The notes under the pieces were generated by a model. The model worked only from the letters and a program-made list of their open reading frames with translations. It was not told where the DNA came from and did no database searches. The position numbers and the translations under genes are program-made. A stretch of 64,000 bases of DNA, from NCBI GenBank assembly GCA_030849075.1, contig JASAOO010003536.1, positions 1 to 64,000 on the forward strand. The letters are read 5' to 3'. The stretch is from Zelonia costaricensis (Eukaryota; Euglenozoa; Kinetoplastea; Trypanosomatida; Trypanosomatidae). This document shows positions 1 through 9,107 of this stretch, one piece after another. How positions within the stretch are numbered: position 1 is the first letter of the stretch; every line of letters begins with the position of its first letter.

Positions 1-682
1 GTGCCGACCCCGGGGGGGGGGGGTAGAACGGGGAGGGAAGGGGAAAAATGTGACGCATGTGGGGCAGGTGTGCATGTGCGTGTGTTGGGGCATTGTGGGG
101 TGCGGGGGAAGGACTGCACCAGGGAGGGGAGGAACCGATACCGGCCAGGAGCTTGTGAGGAGCCCTGACAAAGCTCTTTTCATGTGCTGTGCACTTGGGA
201 GGAACGCGGGGCGGATACACGGGAACCGACTGCAAACGAGCCTCGTAGCGCCACCCCTTTATCCTGCGTCACCACAACTCCGCAACAGTCGAGCGTTGGC
301 ACCTCACCTGCGTTCCTGCGTCATTGTGTCGGCAAGGCACTGCGTTCCGCCGACTGAGAGCGGACGTGGGCGACGCATCTTTCTCCCATGATGCGCGCGT
401 CTCTGTACGCCGTGCTTTCTTTTTTTGTTGTTGTCTGGGGTGGGGGGTGCGGTTCGCTTCTTACAGCGGAGTATTGCGTGTGCGTATGTGTGCCTTGCTA
501 CACGTCCAGGTGTGGCAGTGACCCACCCACCATCCAGCCAGGTTCCCGCATGCATGTGGAGAGGGGAGGGGGAGGGGTGACCAACGCGCCTCTCCGAATC
601 GCAATTGAACAGGCAGGACCCTGTACGCTTGCGTACGCATCTCCAAGCGTCTATGTAGTGATCGCCGCAGTCAACCTCCACT
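1..682. other. 3' flank of the SWR1-like gene
   Basis: Non-coding in appearance, with G-runs and TG-rich stretches. It holds the 3' UTR of the SNF2 gene and perhaps the start of the next spacer. Open frames here are short and low-complexity. Confidence 0.6.
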
Positions 683-3600
683 TCACGGGCCAAAGCGGTA
701 CTCGGCGCAGAAGCGCGGGGAGAACACGTCGCCGTGTTGATCCGCCTCCTCGTCATCAGAGTCGTCGCTGCCGGCGCGATCGTGCATCTGCGCCGCGTAG
801 GACTTCACCAACGCGTCGTAGCGCGCCTCAGCATCGGCGAGGCAGCATCGGCCGTACTGTATCGTCAGAAACTGGTCCACGGCAGCATGCGCCTTGCGCA
901 CCACCCCCCGTTGCCGCTTGCGCACTGCTACCGTCACGCTCGTGGTGGACCTCTCGGGCGTCGTGGCCTCCACGCCGTCCGTGTGCACCCTCCTCGCCTG
1001 CGGCGCGGCTGGCGCAGCGTGCAGCAGCACGTCCAGCAGCGTGTTGCGCTGCCTTGTCTGCCAGCGCGCGTCCTCCAGACTTCCGTGCGTAGCTGACTCT
1101 TGTCCAGGCGCCTGCCCAGCACGACGGTCGCGTGCGGCCGCATCTGCTTTGGCGTCGCCCTCATCGTCGCTGCCCCCGCTCGCCTCCTCAGCCGCGTGGG
1201 CGGCGATCTCGCGTTGTAGCTCCTGCCCCGCCGCGCGGTCCTCCTCGTCCTCTACGGCCGCCATCGCCGCCAGCACGTCGGCGTCGCCATTCCCCTCCAC
1301 CGTCGCAGTGCGAGTGGTCGGCGTTGTGCCAGTCGCCACCGTGGCGTCCTCATCGAGGTCGTGAAAGAAGCTCCGCAGGTTCACCGGGTCCGAGAGGGCT
1401 GCGAAGGCGGCGGCGCTGTCCTCGTACTGCTCACTCACTCCGGCAATCGTGTGGAACTGTCCACCACGGATGACGACGTTGTTGAGCCGCTTGCGCTCCC
1501 GCGCCTTTTCCAGGATGCTCTCCTCCACCGTGTGCTCGCTGATGAGGCGGTAGATCGTGACGGGTCGCGTCTGGCCGATGCGGTGGCACCGGTCCTGCGC
1601 CTGCAGATCCATCGTCGGGTTCCAGTCGCTGTCGTAGAAGATGACCGTGTCGGCGCCGGTGAGGTTGAGGCCGATGCCGCCGGAGCGGGTCGACAGAATC
1701 ATGCAGGTGATGCGCGGGTCGGCGTTAAAGCGGTCCACGTACTGCTGCCGCAGCTCCGTCCGGGTTGCGCCGTCGAGACGCATGTACGCGACGCCGATCA
1801 GCGCCAGAAAGCGCTCGAGGATGTTCAGCATGTGGACGAACTGGGTGAAGATGAGCACGCGGTGCCCGCTCTGACGCAGCCCCTTCAGCGACCTCTCCAG
1901 GAACTGCAGCTTCCCGCAGTCGTGGATGAGCAGGCGCTTGTCGGGAAAGCTGAAGCTGCGCCGCACCTGCACGGGCCACAGCTCCTGAAGGAAGAAGGCG
2001 GCATCGAAGCGCTGCCGCGGCGCGGCACGGCCGCAGCACGCCGCGTCTTGCGCCGTGGCCACGGCCCCGACGAGCGGCGCACACGCCGTGCGGTCGAGGG
2101 CCGTAAACGGAGCCGCGTCCCCAACCGGCAGCAGCCAGTGCAGCCGTGGTGGGTGGGCCGCGATGACGGCGGGCACGTACACGCACACTTTCTCGACAAC
2201 CGAGAAGAGCGCGGCGGCGCGGGTGGCGAGGGAAGGGCAGAGCCCCGGACACTGCCGGGCAAGCTGCACCTGCCGCAGGGTGAGCCGACACGCAGACGGC
2301 ACGTAGGTGCTGCGCGCCGCCTGCATGGCGTGGTAGCGCTGTCGCTGCGCAGCCGCTGTTGCCTCCTCACGCGACACCCTCTGTGCGTCAGCCTGTCTCA
2401 GAGCACTTGTGAAGGCTGCCACCACGGCGGTGCTGGCGGCGCCACTCTCGACATCACAAAACAGCGGCATGTGCTGCAGCGGCTGGCCCGCCGGTCGCGC
2501 TCCCGTCGAGCTTGCCCCCGACCACCGGGGACGGAAGCGCTCGGCGAAGGCCTGCCGTGCGCAGTCCGTTGACACTCCCGGCACGGCAAGATCAACGCGC
2601 GTGAGCCACCAAGGCACGGCCGCAGGCGCGCACCACGGCTGCGACTCGCCCGCCCAACCTTCACCCACTTCGCCTTCACGAAGCCAGGATGAGCCTGGCA
2701 CGGGCGCACCTCGGCCACCGCCGGCGCGCCTGCCCGTCGGTCCATCGGCGTTCAGGTCGAAGACGCAGAAGCGGGGAAAGCGCCAGCGTGCTGTGTCGTC
2801 GTTGCCGCGCAGGAGCACAGCGCGTGGTACGGGCTGCACCACCGCCGCCTCATACCCGAGGACGAGCGGGGAGATGGTGGGCCGCTCCTCGAAGAGGTCC
2901 GGGTGATCGCACACCTTGCGGAGCGCCAGCAGCACGCTCAGCACCCCTCCCGCCCCGCCGCCGCGCAGCTTGTGCCGCGTCTCGGCGAGCTGCATGTAGT
3001 CGTCGTAGAGGGAGCGCTGTCGGCGCGAGAGGCGGCAGAGCACCACCTTCTCCGTCTTGGTGGGCAGCTGCGTTTCCACGTCCTTCTTGAGGCGACGCAG
3101 CATGAATGGCCGGATGAGGGCCTGCAGACGCCGCACAACGGCCTCGTTCAGCGACGAGCGACCCGTGATCATTTCGTCCATTGGGTTGCTGAACCACTCC
3201 TTGAACTCCGCATTCGACCGAAAGGCGGAGGCGAAGGGGAGCAGAAAGTGGAAGAGGGACCAGAGCTCCATGATGGAGTTCTGCAGCGGGGTGCCGGTGA
3301 GCAGCAGCCGGTACTCCGCCTGAAGGTCAAAAAGGGACTGCCACTTGATGCTCATGAAGTTCTTGACGTGGTGGGCCTCGTCGAGCACGAGGAAGCCCCA
3401 CTGGCGCCGCCGGAACATCTTGCGGTCCTGCACCACCAAACTGTACGACGTGACGCACACGTGGAAGGCGTCCTCGCCGGTCCACCCCGAGCGAAGGCGA
3501 AGCCGCTCCTTGGGCGAGCCGATGTACGTGAGCACCTTCAGCCCCGGCGCCCACCGCTCCAGCTCCGCCTTCCAATTCAGCACGACGGTCGTCGGCACGA

Positions 3601-4597
3601 CAATCAGGTGCGGCCCCCAGTCGTTGCGGTACTCGGCAAAGTAGCAGAGCAGCGCGATGGTCTGCACCGTCTTACCCAGGCCCATCTCGTCGGCCAGGAT
3701 ACCGTTCAGGCGGTTCTCGTACAGGTGCACCATCCACCGCAGCGCGGAGCGCTGGTAGTGGCGCAGCGGCCGACGCCCCTGCTCCGTGTCGAGCAGCGAG
3801 AGCGCCGCCTCGATGGGGGCGTCGCCGCCGTCCTCGCCGCCGTCTAGGTCGCGGTCGCCGTGCACCCTGCTCCAGAAGGCGGAGGAGCTGGCCAGCGGGT
3901 TGTCGCCCCTCACGATAGCCGGAGAGGCGCACGCGGTGCCGTCGGGCAGCGGTGGTGCGGTGGGCGGTGGGACGGGCCCAGAACAGGCGTGGGCGGTGTC
4001 AGCTCCGTCGGAAGCAGTGTGGTGCGTGGCGCTGAAGATGCTCTCGACGAGCTTGCGCGTCAGCTCCTCCGTCTCGCGTAGGAGGTCCTCCTGTCGACGG
4101 CGGTCGTGCTGGTGCTTCATGACGTCAAACTCGACCTTGGCGACCTGCTCGTAGGCGTCGCCGCGGCGGGTCCAGTAGCGGCGCACCCCGGCCGCCACCC
4201 GCTCGCCAGCGCGCGCGCGGGCCTCGCGCTGCTGCTGCCGCTGCTTCTCCGCACGCTCCTGCAGCTCGACGTGGTAGCGGGCCAGGTCGCGGCCCAGCGC
4301 CTGTCGGACCTGCTGGAGCTTCCGCTGCCGCTGCAACCCAGCGCCGTGCGAGTGAATGCAGGAGAGGGCGACGCGCTGCCAGAGGGGCAGCGGCACCACC
4401 GGCGCCTGGACAAACGATGGCGCAGGAAGGCGCTGCGCCCGACTGCGCTGCAGCAGCGGCACCAGCTCTGACATCTCGCCGTCACAGGCATCCGCCTTGT
4501 CCGCAGCCACGTCCCATGAGCGGGTCGCCGCCGTTGCTGAGGAGACCGGTGCCGAAGCCGCGCAGTCGGCATCGCCCTCGCGTTTCACGTTCCTCAT
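683..4597 (-). CDS. SWR1: SWR1/SRCAP-type SNF2 chromatin-remodelling ATPase
   Basis: A 1304-aa Swi2/Snf2 ATPase, expected in the nucleus as the motor of a SWR1-like complex that exchanges H2A for the variant H2A.Z. A helical, HSA-like basic segment lies at about residues 75-190, the place where actin-related proteins bind in SWR1/EP400. Lobe 1 (about 278-530) has DEMGLGKT at 303-310, the DEAH box at 406-409 and LLLTGTPLQN. The stretches around WGPHLIVVPT, SYSLVVQD and FKEWFSNP are diagnostic for SWR1/SRCAP rather than ISWI or CHD. Lobe 2 (about 915-1050) has LIFTQF, RSGGIGLNLTGAD and HRIGQTRP (about 1005-1012). Roughly 350 residues separate the lobes, as in the INO80/SWR1 class. The C-terminal tail is acidic, with a final basic patch. 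The start is the first ATG after a strong acceptor at 4662-4663. An EP400/Domino-type role in the same complex family cannot be excluded. Confidence 0.93.
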   Translation of the reverse strand: MRNVKREGDADCAASAPVSSATAATRSWDVAADKADACDGEMSELVPLLQRSRAQRLPAPSFVQAPVVPLPLWQRVALSCIHSHGAGLQRQRKLQQVRQALGRDLARYHVELQERAEKQRQQQREARARAGERVAAGVRRYWTRRGDAYEQVAKVEFDVMKHQHDRRRQEDLLRETEELTRKLVESIFSATHHTASDGADTAHACSGPVPPPTAPPLPDGTACASPAIVRGDNPLASSSAFWSRVHGDRDLDGGEDGGDAPIEAALSLLDTEQGRRPLRHYQRSALRWMVHLYENRLNGILADEMGLGKTVQTIALLCYFAEYRNDWGPHLIVVPTTVVLNWKAELERWAPGLKVLTYIGSPKERLRLRSGWTGEDAFHVCVTSYSLVVQDRKMFRRRQWGFLVLDEAHHVKNFMSIKWQSLFDLQAEYRLLLTGTPLQNSIMELWSLFHFLLPFASAFRSNAEFKEWFSNPMDEMITGRSSLNEAVVRRLQALIRPFMLRRLKKDVETQLPTKTEKVVLCRLSRRQRSLYDDYMQLAETRHKLRGGGAGGVLSVLLALRKVCDHPDLFEERPTISPLVLGYEAAVVQPVPRAVLLRGNDDTARWRFPRFCVFDLNADGPTGRRAGGGRGAPVPGSSWLREGEVGEGWAGESQPWCAPAAVPWWLTRVDLAVPGVSTDCARQAFAERFRPRWSGASSTGARPAGQPLQHMPLFCDVESGAASTAVVAAFTSALRQADAQRVSREEATAAAQRQRYHAMQAARSTYVPSACRLTLRQVQLARQCPGLCPSLATRAAALFSVVEKVCVYVPAVIAAHPPRLHWLLPVGDAAPFTALDRTACAPLVGAVATAQDAACCGRAAPRQRFDAAFFLQELWPVQVRRSFSFPDKRLLIHDCGKLQFLERSLKGLRQSGHRVLIFTQFVHMLNILERFLALIGVAYMRLDGATRTELRQQYVDRFNADPRITCMILSTRSGGIGLNLTGADTVIFYDSDWNPTMDLQAQDRCHRIGQTRPVTIYRLISEHTVEESILEKARERKRLNNVVIRGGQFHTIAGVSEQYEDSAAAFAALSDPVNLRSFFHDLDEDATVATGTTPTTRTATVEGNGDADVLAAMAAVEDEEDRAAGQELQREIAAHAAEEASGGSDDEGDAKADAAARDRRAGQAPGQESATHGSLEDARWQTRQRNTLLDVLLHAAPAAPQARRVHTDGVEATTPERSTTSVTVAVRKRQRGVVRKAHAAVDQFLTIQYGRCCLADAEARYDALVKSYAAQMHDRAGSDDSDDEEADQHGDVFSPRFCAEYRFGP

Positions 4598-4661
4598 GAA
4601 AGGTAGTGAATTATGTCAGTGTGCCAGCTCCACCGCTGCGTGCATGTTAGCACAAGAACCC

Positions 4662-4663
4662 CT
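4662..4663 (-). promoter_or_regulatory. Predicted spliced-leader acceptor AG for the SWR1-like gene
   Basis: On the minus strand a pyrimidine tract (plus-strand purines 4691-4709) is followed by the first AG here, about 64 bases before the ATG. Confidence 0.55.
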
Positions 4664-5130
4664 GTGGCCAGGTGTGAGTGAACGAAGCACAGAAAAAAAA
4701 AAGGGAAACGCGAAGTGGATTTGAGAAACGCCACAGCACAGATGTTGCGCGGCTTGTGATGACAGGATCGCGTTTGCCCACCCACCCACCCCACCCCCCC
4801 ACACACACACACAAGCAGCTTCGTGTAGACGGCCGGTGTGACCCCTTCGCTTTCGACCGCCCCGCTTCTCAGAGCTGCGCTTCCTCGTTCACGTCGACCA
4901 CGACTGCGCGCCGACACCAGAGCTTACGCACATGGGAGAGAATCGACAACAACCAGGAAAAAGCAGGTCGAGAAAAGGTCGGGGTGAAAGGAGATGCCGA
5001 TGCATGTCGGGGATGCGGCCTGCGTGGCGTGTGGCATACAATCGAGTTGGCGAGCTGGTGCAGCGCACCGCAACGTCTTCTTTGCTTGCCACCTTGGAGC
5101 GGCCACCTCGAGCCTTCTTTTTTTGTTTTT

Positions 5131-5152
5131 GTGTGTGTGTGTGTGTGTGTGT
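5131..5152. repeat. (GT)11 microsatellite
   Basis: An uninterrupted GT dinucleotide array following a T-run. Confidence 0.95.
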
Positions 5153-5379
5153 AAGTGTACTTGCGTATGCGTGGCGCGTCTGGCCAGCGTTCTGCTTGCT
5201 TTGGAGAAGGTATGTGCTGAGAGGGCACGAGCCCCGCTCCCCCCCCCTCTCCCGCCGCCTTCCTCAATCTGTGACAACAACGGGCATTCAATCATAACTC
5301 ACACAAACACACATGCAGGCACAGGACAGACAAACAGTCCCTCTCTCCTCACGTTCCTTGCCGTCTGCCAGACGCGGCT

Positions 5380-8300
5380 TCAGATAACGCCACTGGAGAG
5401 CAGCCGTGCCTTCATGACGGCCACGACGTCCGCCGGCCGGGAGCTGTCCTCGAGCTGCTGCGCCAGGAGTTGCACCGCTGACCGCAGCCGCTCCTGCTCC
5501 GCCGCATCCATGCTTGAAAGTCGCACAAACAGCTGCGAGCGGGTAAGTGCGTAAAGCAGCCTGCGCGTCACGGCGAGTGGGCCCTCGCGGCGATTGCGCG
5601 CGGCAGCGTCCTCGGCAGTCTCGTGAGCGACGGCGAGCACCAGGGACTTCGCCGTCTCCTCGACGCAGCGAGACAGCCGGTTCAGCCCGTCCTTGTCGGG
5701 AAACACGAGCCGCGACACAGCAAGTGTCTCGCTCAGCTGCACCAGCAGCACCACCCCTGCAGCGTCCCCGGTCGACTGCAGTCGATCGAGAAGCTCGTTG
5801 CGCAGCTGCGGCACGACATGCGGCGGAAGCCGCTGAGCCACAGACGTCATCGACCCGGCGACGGGCGACAGCTGCGCCTCCGCGAGAAGCAGGAGGACGT
5901 CCGCCGCAGCGGTGCAGCCGAGAAGCGCCACGCGGCACACACGCAGAGGAACGTAAAGCCGCGGCGGAGGCACGCTTCCGGCGCAGAGCCCGTCGTCGGC
6001 GATGTCGCTGCTGTCCGCCACGGCGTTCTCGGCGTCGGTGAAGATAACCTGCACCCCCGCCCGGCGGGCCCGCCACAGGACGTGTACCACCTGCGACAGA
6101 CGCACATCCACCGGCGCGCCCGGCGCCGCCACGTCGTCCACGTGCTGCTGATACGCTGTACACACCACATACAGAAGCCGACAGGCGGCATTGTCCACGG
6201 CGGCGCTCGGCGTCGCCAGCGACGACGGAGCGGAGGTGTGAGCGCGATGCGGCAGTCTGCGCCCGAGCATATTAAGAGCACGGAGCATCGTAGCCGAGTC
6301 ACACCTGGACCCGTCGCCGGGCGCCGCGTTGGCCACGCACGACGTGACGTCGCAAACGGCGCCCTCTGCTGCCGTCGTCAGCACTGCGGCCGTCGCAGGG
6401 CGGAGAAGATGTGCCTCTGCAAGCCGCGCCACCAGCACCTGCAGGCGAGCCGCGCGCATCACGACATCGCTGGTTGACCCCACCTTTGACGCTGCCGCCT
6501 CCACTCCACTCGCGAGGTACGCGGCGAGCGAGGCCACAAGGCCGTCCAGCAAGGGCGGCACGACCGGGTCTGCGTCCGCAGGGATGAGGTGATACAGGGC
6601 CGCCAGGAGCATGTCGGCGTCCTCGGCGGTGGTCCTCTCGGCACCGGCACCGCCGCGGCGCAGACGCGATGCGAGGCTGCGCAGCACCGGGTCAAGTGTC
6701 GATAGCGCAGAGAGAGCCGTCTGGCATAGCGGGCGCGACGTAAGACTAGTACCTCCGTGGCCCAGAGTGGCGTGGCCCTCGTCAGCCGCATTGGGAAGGC
6801 CGCGACCTTCGCTCCACTCACCCGCATCGGCGAAGCATGCGTAGGCGTAAAACACCTCTACGTCGGCGCGAATCGAGCGCTGTGTCGATGGGGCGCTGCA
6901 GTACTGCCGCACAAGAACGTCCGCACCCCGCACCACCGCCGGTGCGAGCTCTGCGGGCACCGAGCGCCGCAACGCAGCGAGGGAGCGCAGCGTCCATGAC
7001 ATGAGCGAGGGGGGTGCACCAGACAAGAGCTGCACCAGCTCCGCCAGCGCCGTGACGCACGCATCTGGCAGAAGCGCGGCCACGCTGAAGGCACCGCGCG
7101 GCGCACCGCCGAGCACGTCTGTTGCGAGGACTGCGGCGGCATTCAGCAGGGCCGCAACAAGGAAGGGGTCAGGGTGGGCGATCGTCTCGAGGGAGTGGGC
7201 CGCGTCGGAGGGGGCATGGCCGACCCCCTCCAGCTCCATGGCAACGAGGGCGCGCAGCAGCGCACAGCAGAGCTGCAGCGCCGCCACCCAGTCCCGCTGC
7301 ACGTGGGGAGAGTCGAGCGTCACGTCGCTGCCGGACGCCTTCACCTCCTCCGGTGTGTCGACCCCACGCGGTCCCCACGCGCCGGCTGGCGGGCGCGCTG
7401 GGTGCGATGCGAGGGCCTGCAGCGCGTCTGTCAAGGCGCCTGCCAGCTTCGTCTGGTCGTACACGTTCAGTCGCTTGCTCGCATCCGAAGGGTCGGCCTC
7501 GCTGCTGGCAGCCGCCGCGCCAACCCAACTCGTCAGTGGCCGCAGCACGGCGATGAAGCGGCGCAGGTCGAGGCGGCACAGATCGGCGGCAAAGGCGTGC
7601 ACAAACTGCACGTACGCACCGCTGCTGACCCGCTGTGCGAAGGCGCCGGCGCGCGCCCACGCCTCGTAGCGAGCGACGTCGTCGGGGCAGAGCGACGGGT
7701 CCTTCACCTCGGACGAGCAGAAACCGGCCAGCTCTTTCATTGCCGTCGGTGGCGGCAGGAGCACGAGCAGGTGCAGCAGCTGCCATGCCAAATTGCCAGC
7801 TGCCTGCTCGTAAACGCTATGACGCCGCAGCAGGTGGGCAAGACTACGCTGCAGGGTCTGAACCGACAACCTGCGCTGCCCCGCGTGCGTCCGCCACCAC
7901 TGCGGTTGCGCTGTGTAGCGAGCAGAGCTGGCGTAGAGGGCGACGTAGACCACGTGCAGTGCCGCGTCGTCCGGCCGCTGCGCCAGGGCAGCGTGGGCGA
8001 GGCGCAGGACGTGCTCCGTCGCCCCGGCGTGCCCCGCGTGGCGGCCCATCTTTGCCAGCGTCAGCGCCGCCTTCTGCACGGTGCGCGGATCGGGTGGCTG
8101 CTGCGACGCAGAGGAGGCGGCAGCGAGAGAGGACGCCGGTGACGACGGCGGCAGCGGCAGCTCACAGAAGCGCTTGAGCAACACGCGCTGCACCACGGGC
8201 AGCTGCGCCGACTGCAGTGCGGTGAGGTGGTGCACGGCGTCGATGAGCACCGGCGTCGGCACCTCGGTCGGCGAGGAGGCGAGAGCGAAGCTGGCCTTCT

Positions 8301-8433
8301 CCGCAACGGCGCGCACCTCAGGCCGAGCGAGACGCAGCGTACCCAGTGCACGGATCAGCAGCACGGCATCCTGCGTATTGAAGGGCACCGGTATGGTGGC
8401 GGCTCGCTGCAACAGCGCCACCAGTGTCGTCAT
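5380..8433 (-). CDS. Conserved hypothetical helical-repeat protein, possibly mitochondrial
   Basis: A 1017-aa Leu/Ala-rich protein that I cannot assign to a named family. Almost the whole length is predicted amphipathic helix. The N-terminal block (about residues 15-45, with FNTQDAVLLIRALGTLRL) resembles the degenerate helical repeats of FAST-kinase-like/OPR organellar RNA-binding proteins, but I see no terminal RAP domain, so this is only a hint. No transmembrane segment or catalytic motif is visible. The reading frame stays open upstream to 8700, but that extension encodes low-complexity CVCVCV derived from a (CA)n repeat. The ATG at 8433 lies 22 bases after a textbook pyrimidine tract and AG (8455-8456), so the shorter start is preferred. 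The reality of the gene is well supported by frame length and composition; its function is unknown. Confidence 0.8.
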   Translation of the reverse strand: MTTLVALLQRAATIPVPFNTQDAVLLIRALGTLRLARPEVRAVAEKASFALASSPTEVPTPVLIDAVHHLTALQSAQLPVVQRVLLKRFCELPLPPSSPASSLAAASSASQQPPDPRTVQKAALTLAKMGRHAGHAGATEHVLRLAHAALAQRPDDAALHVVYVALYASSARYTAQPQWWRTHAGQRRLSVQTLQRSLAHLLRRHSVYEQAAGNLAWQLLHLLVLLPPPTAMKELAGFCSSEVKDPSLCPDDVARYEAWARAGAFAQRVSSGAYVQFVHAFAADLCRLDLRRFIAVLRPLTSWVGAAAASSEADPSDASKRLNVYDQTKLAGALTDALQALASHPARPPAGAWGPRGVDTPEEVKASGSDVTLDSPHVQRDWVAALQLCCALLRALVAMELEGVGHAPSDAAHSLETIAHPDPFLVAALLNAAAVLATDVLGGAPRGAFSVAALLPDACVTALAELVQLLSGAPPSLMSWTLRSLAALRRSVPAELAPAVVRGADVLVRQYCSAPSTQRSIRADVEVFYAYACFADAGEWSEGRGLPNAADEGHATLGHGGTSLTSRPLCQTALSALSTLDPVLRSLASRLRRGGAGAERTTAEDADMLLAALYHLIPADADPVVPPLLDGLVASLAAYLASGVEAAASKVGSTSDVVMRAARLQVLVARLAEAHLLRPATAAVLTTAAEGAVCDVTSCVANAAPGDGSRCDSATMLRALNMLGRRLPHRAHTSAPSSLATPSAAVDNAACRLLYVVCTAYQQHVDDVAAPGAPVDVRLSQVVHVLWRARRAGVQVIFTDAENAVADSSDIADDGLCAGSVPPPRLYVPLRVCRVALLGCTAAADVLLLLAEAQLSPVAGSMTSVAQRLPPHVVPQLRNELLDRLQSTGDAAGVVLLVQLSETLAVSRLVFPDKDGLNRLSRCVEETAKSLVLAVAHETAEDAAARNRREGPLAVTRRLLYALTRSQLFVRLSSMDAAEQERLRSAVQLLAQQLEDSSRPADVVAVMKARLLSSGVI

Positions 8434-9107
8434 GGTGAACGCACGCCCACCGGCCTGGGCACACAAGGGGGGGAAGGGGGGAATGGGGCGAGCGAAGCGA
8501 GACGAGGGGCCCCGCCTGCACAGAGTGAGCGACACACACACACACACGCAGACACGCAGACGCACGCGGAGGGAAGCGCCACCCCTGGGGACGGACGTGC
8601 ACGCTTGTGGCAGACACACCTGCTGCGGGGGCGGCGAAAATGCAGGGAGCAGGCCACTGTGACACAAAAGAAGCAGAAAAGGGGAAGAGAGGACAGGCAT
8701 TCAGTACAAACGCACGAGCGTAGGAGAGCGATGAGTGCCACTGCATGCGGTGGGGGGAGAGGGGGGAGAGGACCGCCATGAGGCGTCTCTGGTGACGTGA
8801 AGGACGGTGTTCGCAAGACGGGGACTGAGGCACCCGCAAAGAAAAGCGGACGCAAGTGTTGGTGCGTCCAACACCGGCCCCTTCCGTTCGTCAGCTGGAG
8901 CTGTCGTGGGGTTTTTTTTTGGTGGGTGTAGGCGTGCGCATGCGCACGGTTACGCGACTTTCTTTTAAAACGGATAAGGGGAGCAGAGTGGCCATCGGTT
9001 GATCACTCGCACGCAGCGGCGGAAGCGGGACCTTCCTCTTCTGTGTGTCCTCGCCCCGAACGCCAAGGCCGCGCCGGACAACGGCGGAGCGTGCTACGCT
9101 ACTCGGC
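8434..9107. other. Intergenic spacer
   Basis: Acceptor region of the 1017-aa gene, then a (AC)8 array near 8532-8547 and the 3' flank of the WDR6-like gene. No gene seen. Confidence 0.7.
8455..8456 (-). promoter_or_regulatory. Predicted spliced-leader acceptor AG, 1017-aa helical protein
   Basis: A C/T-only stretch (8465-8488) runs into CCCAG on the minus strand, 22 bases before the ATG at 8433. It excludes the upstream low-complexity extension from the mRNA. Confidence 0.65.

Larger units (their letters stand above)
4598..5379. other. Intergenic spacer
   Basis: Contains the leader/acceptor of the SWR1-like gene, an (AC)n run near 4800-4813 and a (GT)11 run at 5131-5152. No gene seen. Confidence 0.7.

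Noticed and set aside
1361..2572. 403-aa plus-strand open frame
   Set aside because: Antisense to the conserved SNF2 helicase; Arg/Val/His-rich composition is typical of a GC-rich shadow frame.
8434..8700. 89-residue N-terminal extension of the 1017-aa protein
   Set aside because: Translates a (CA)n repeat into CVCVCV and lies upstream of a strong splice acceptor.
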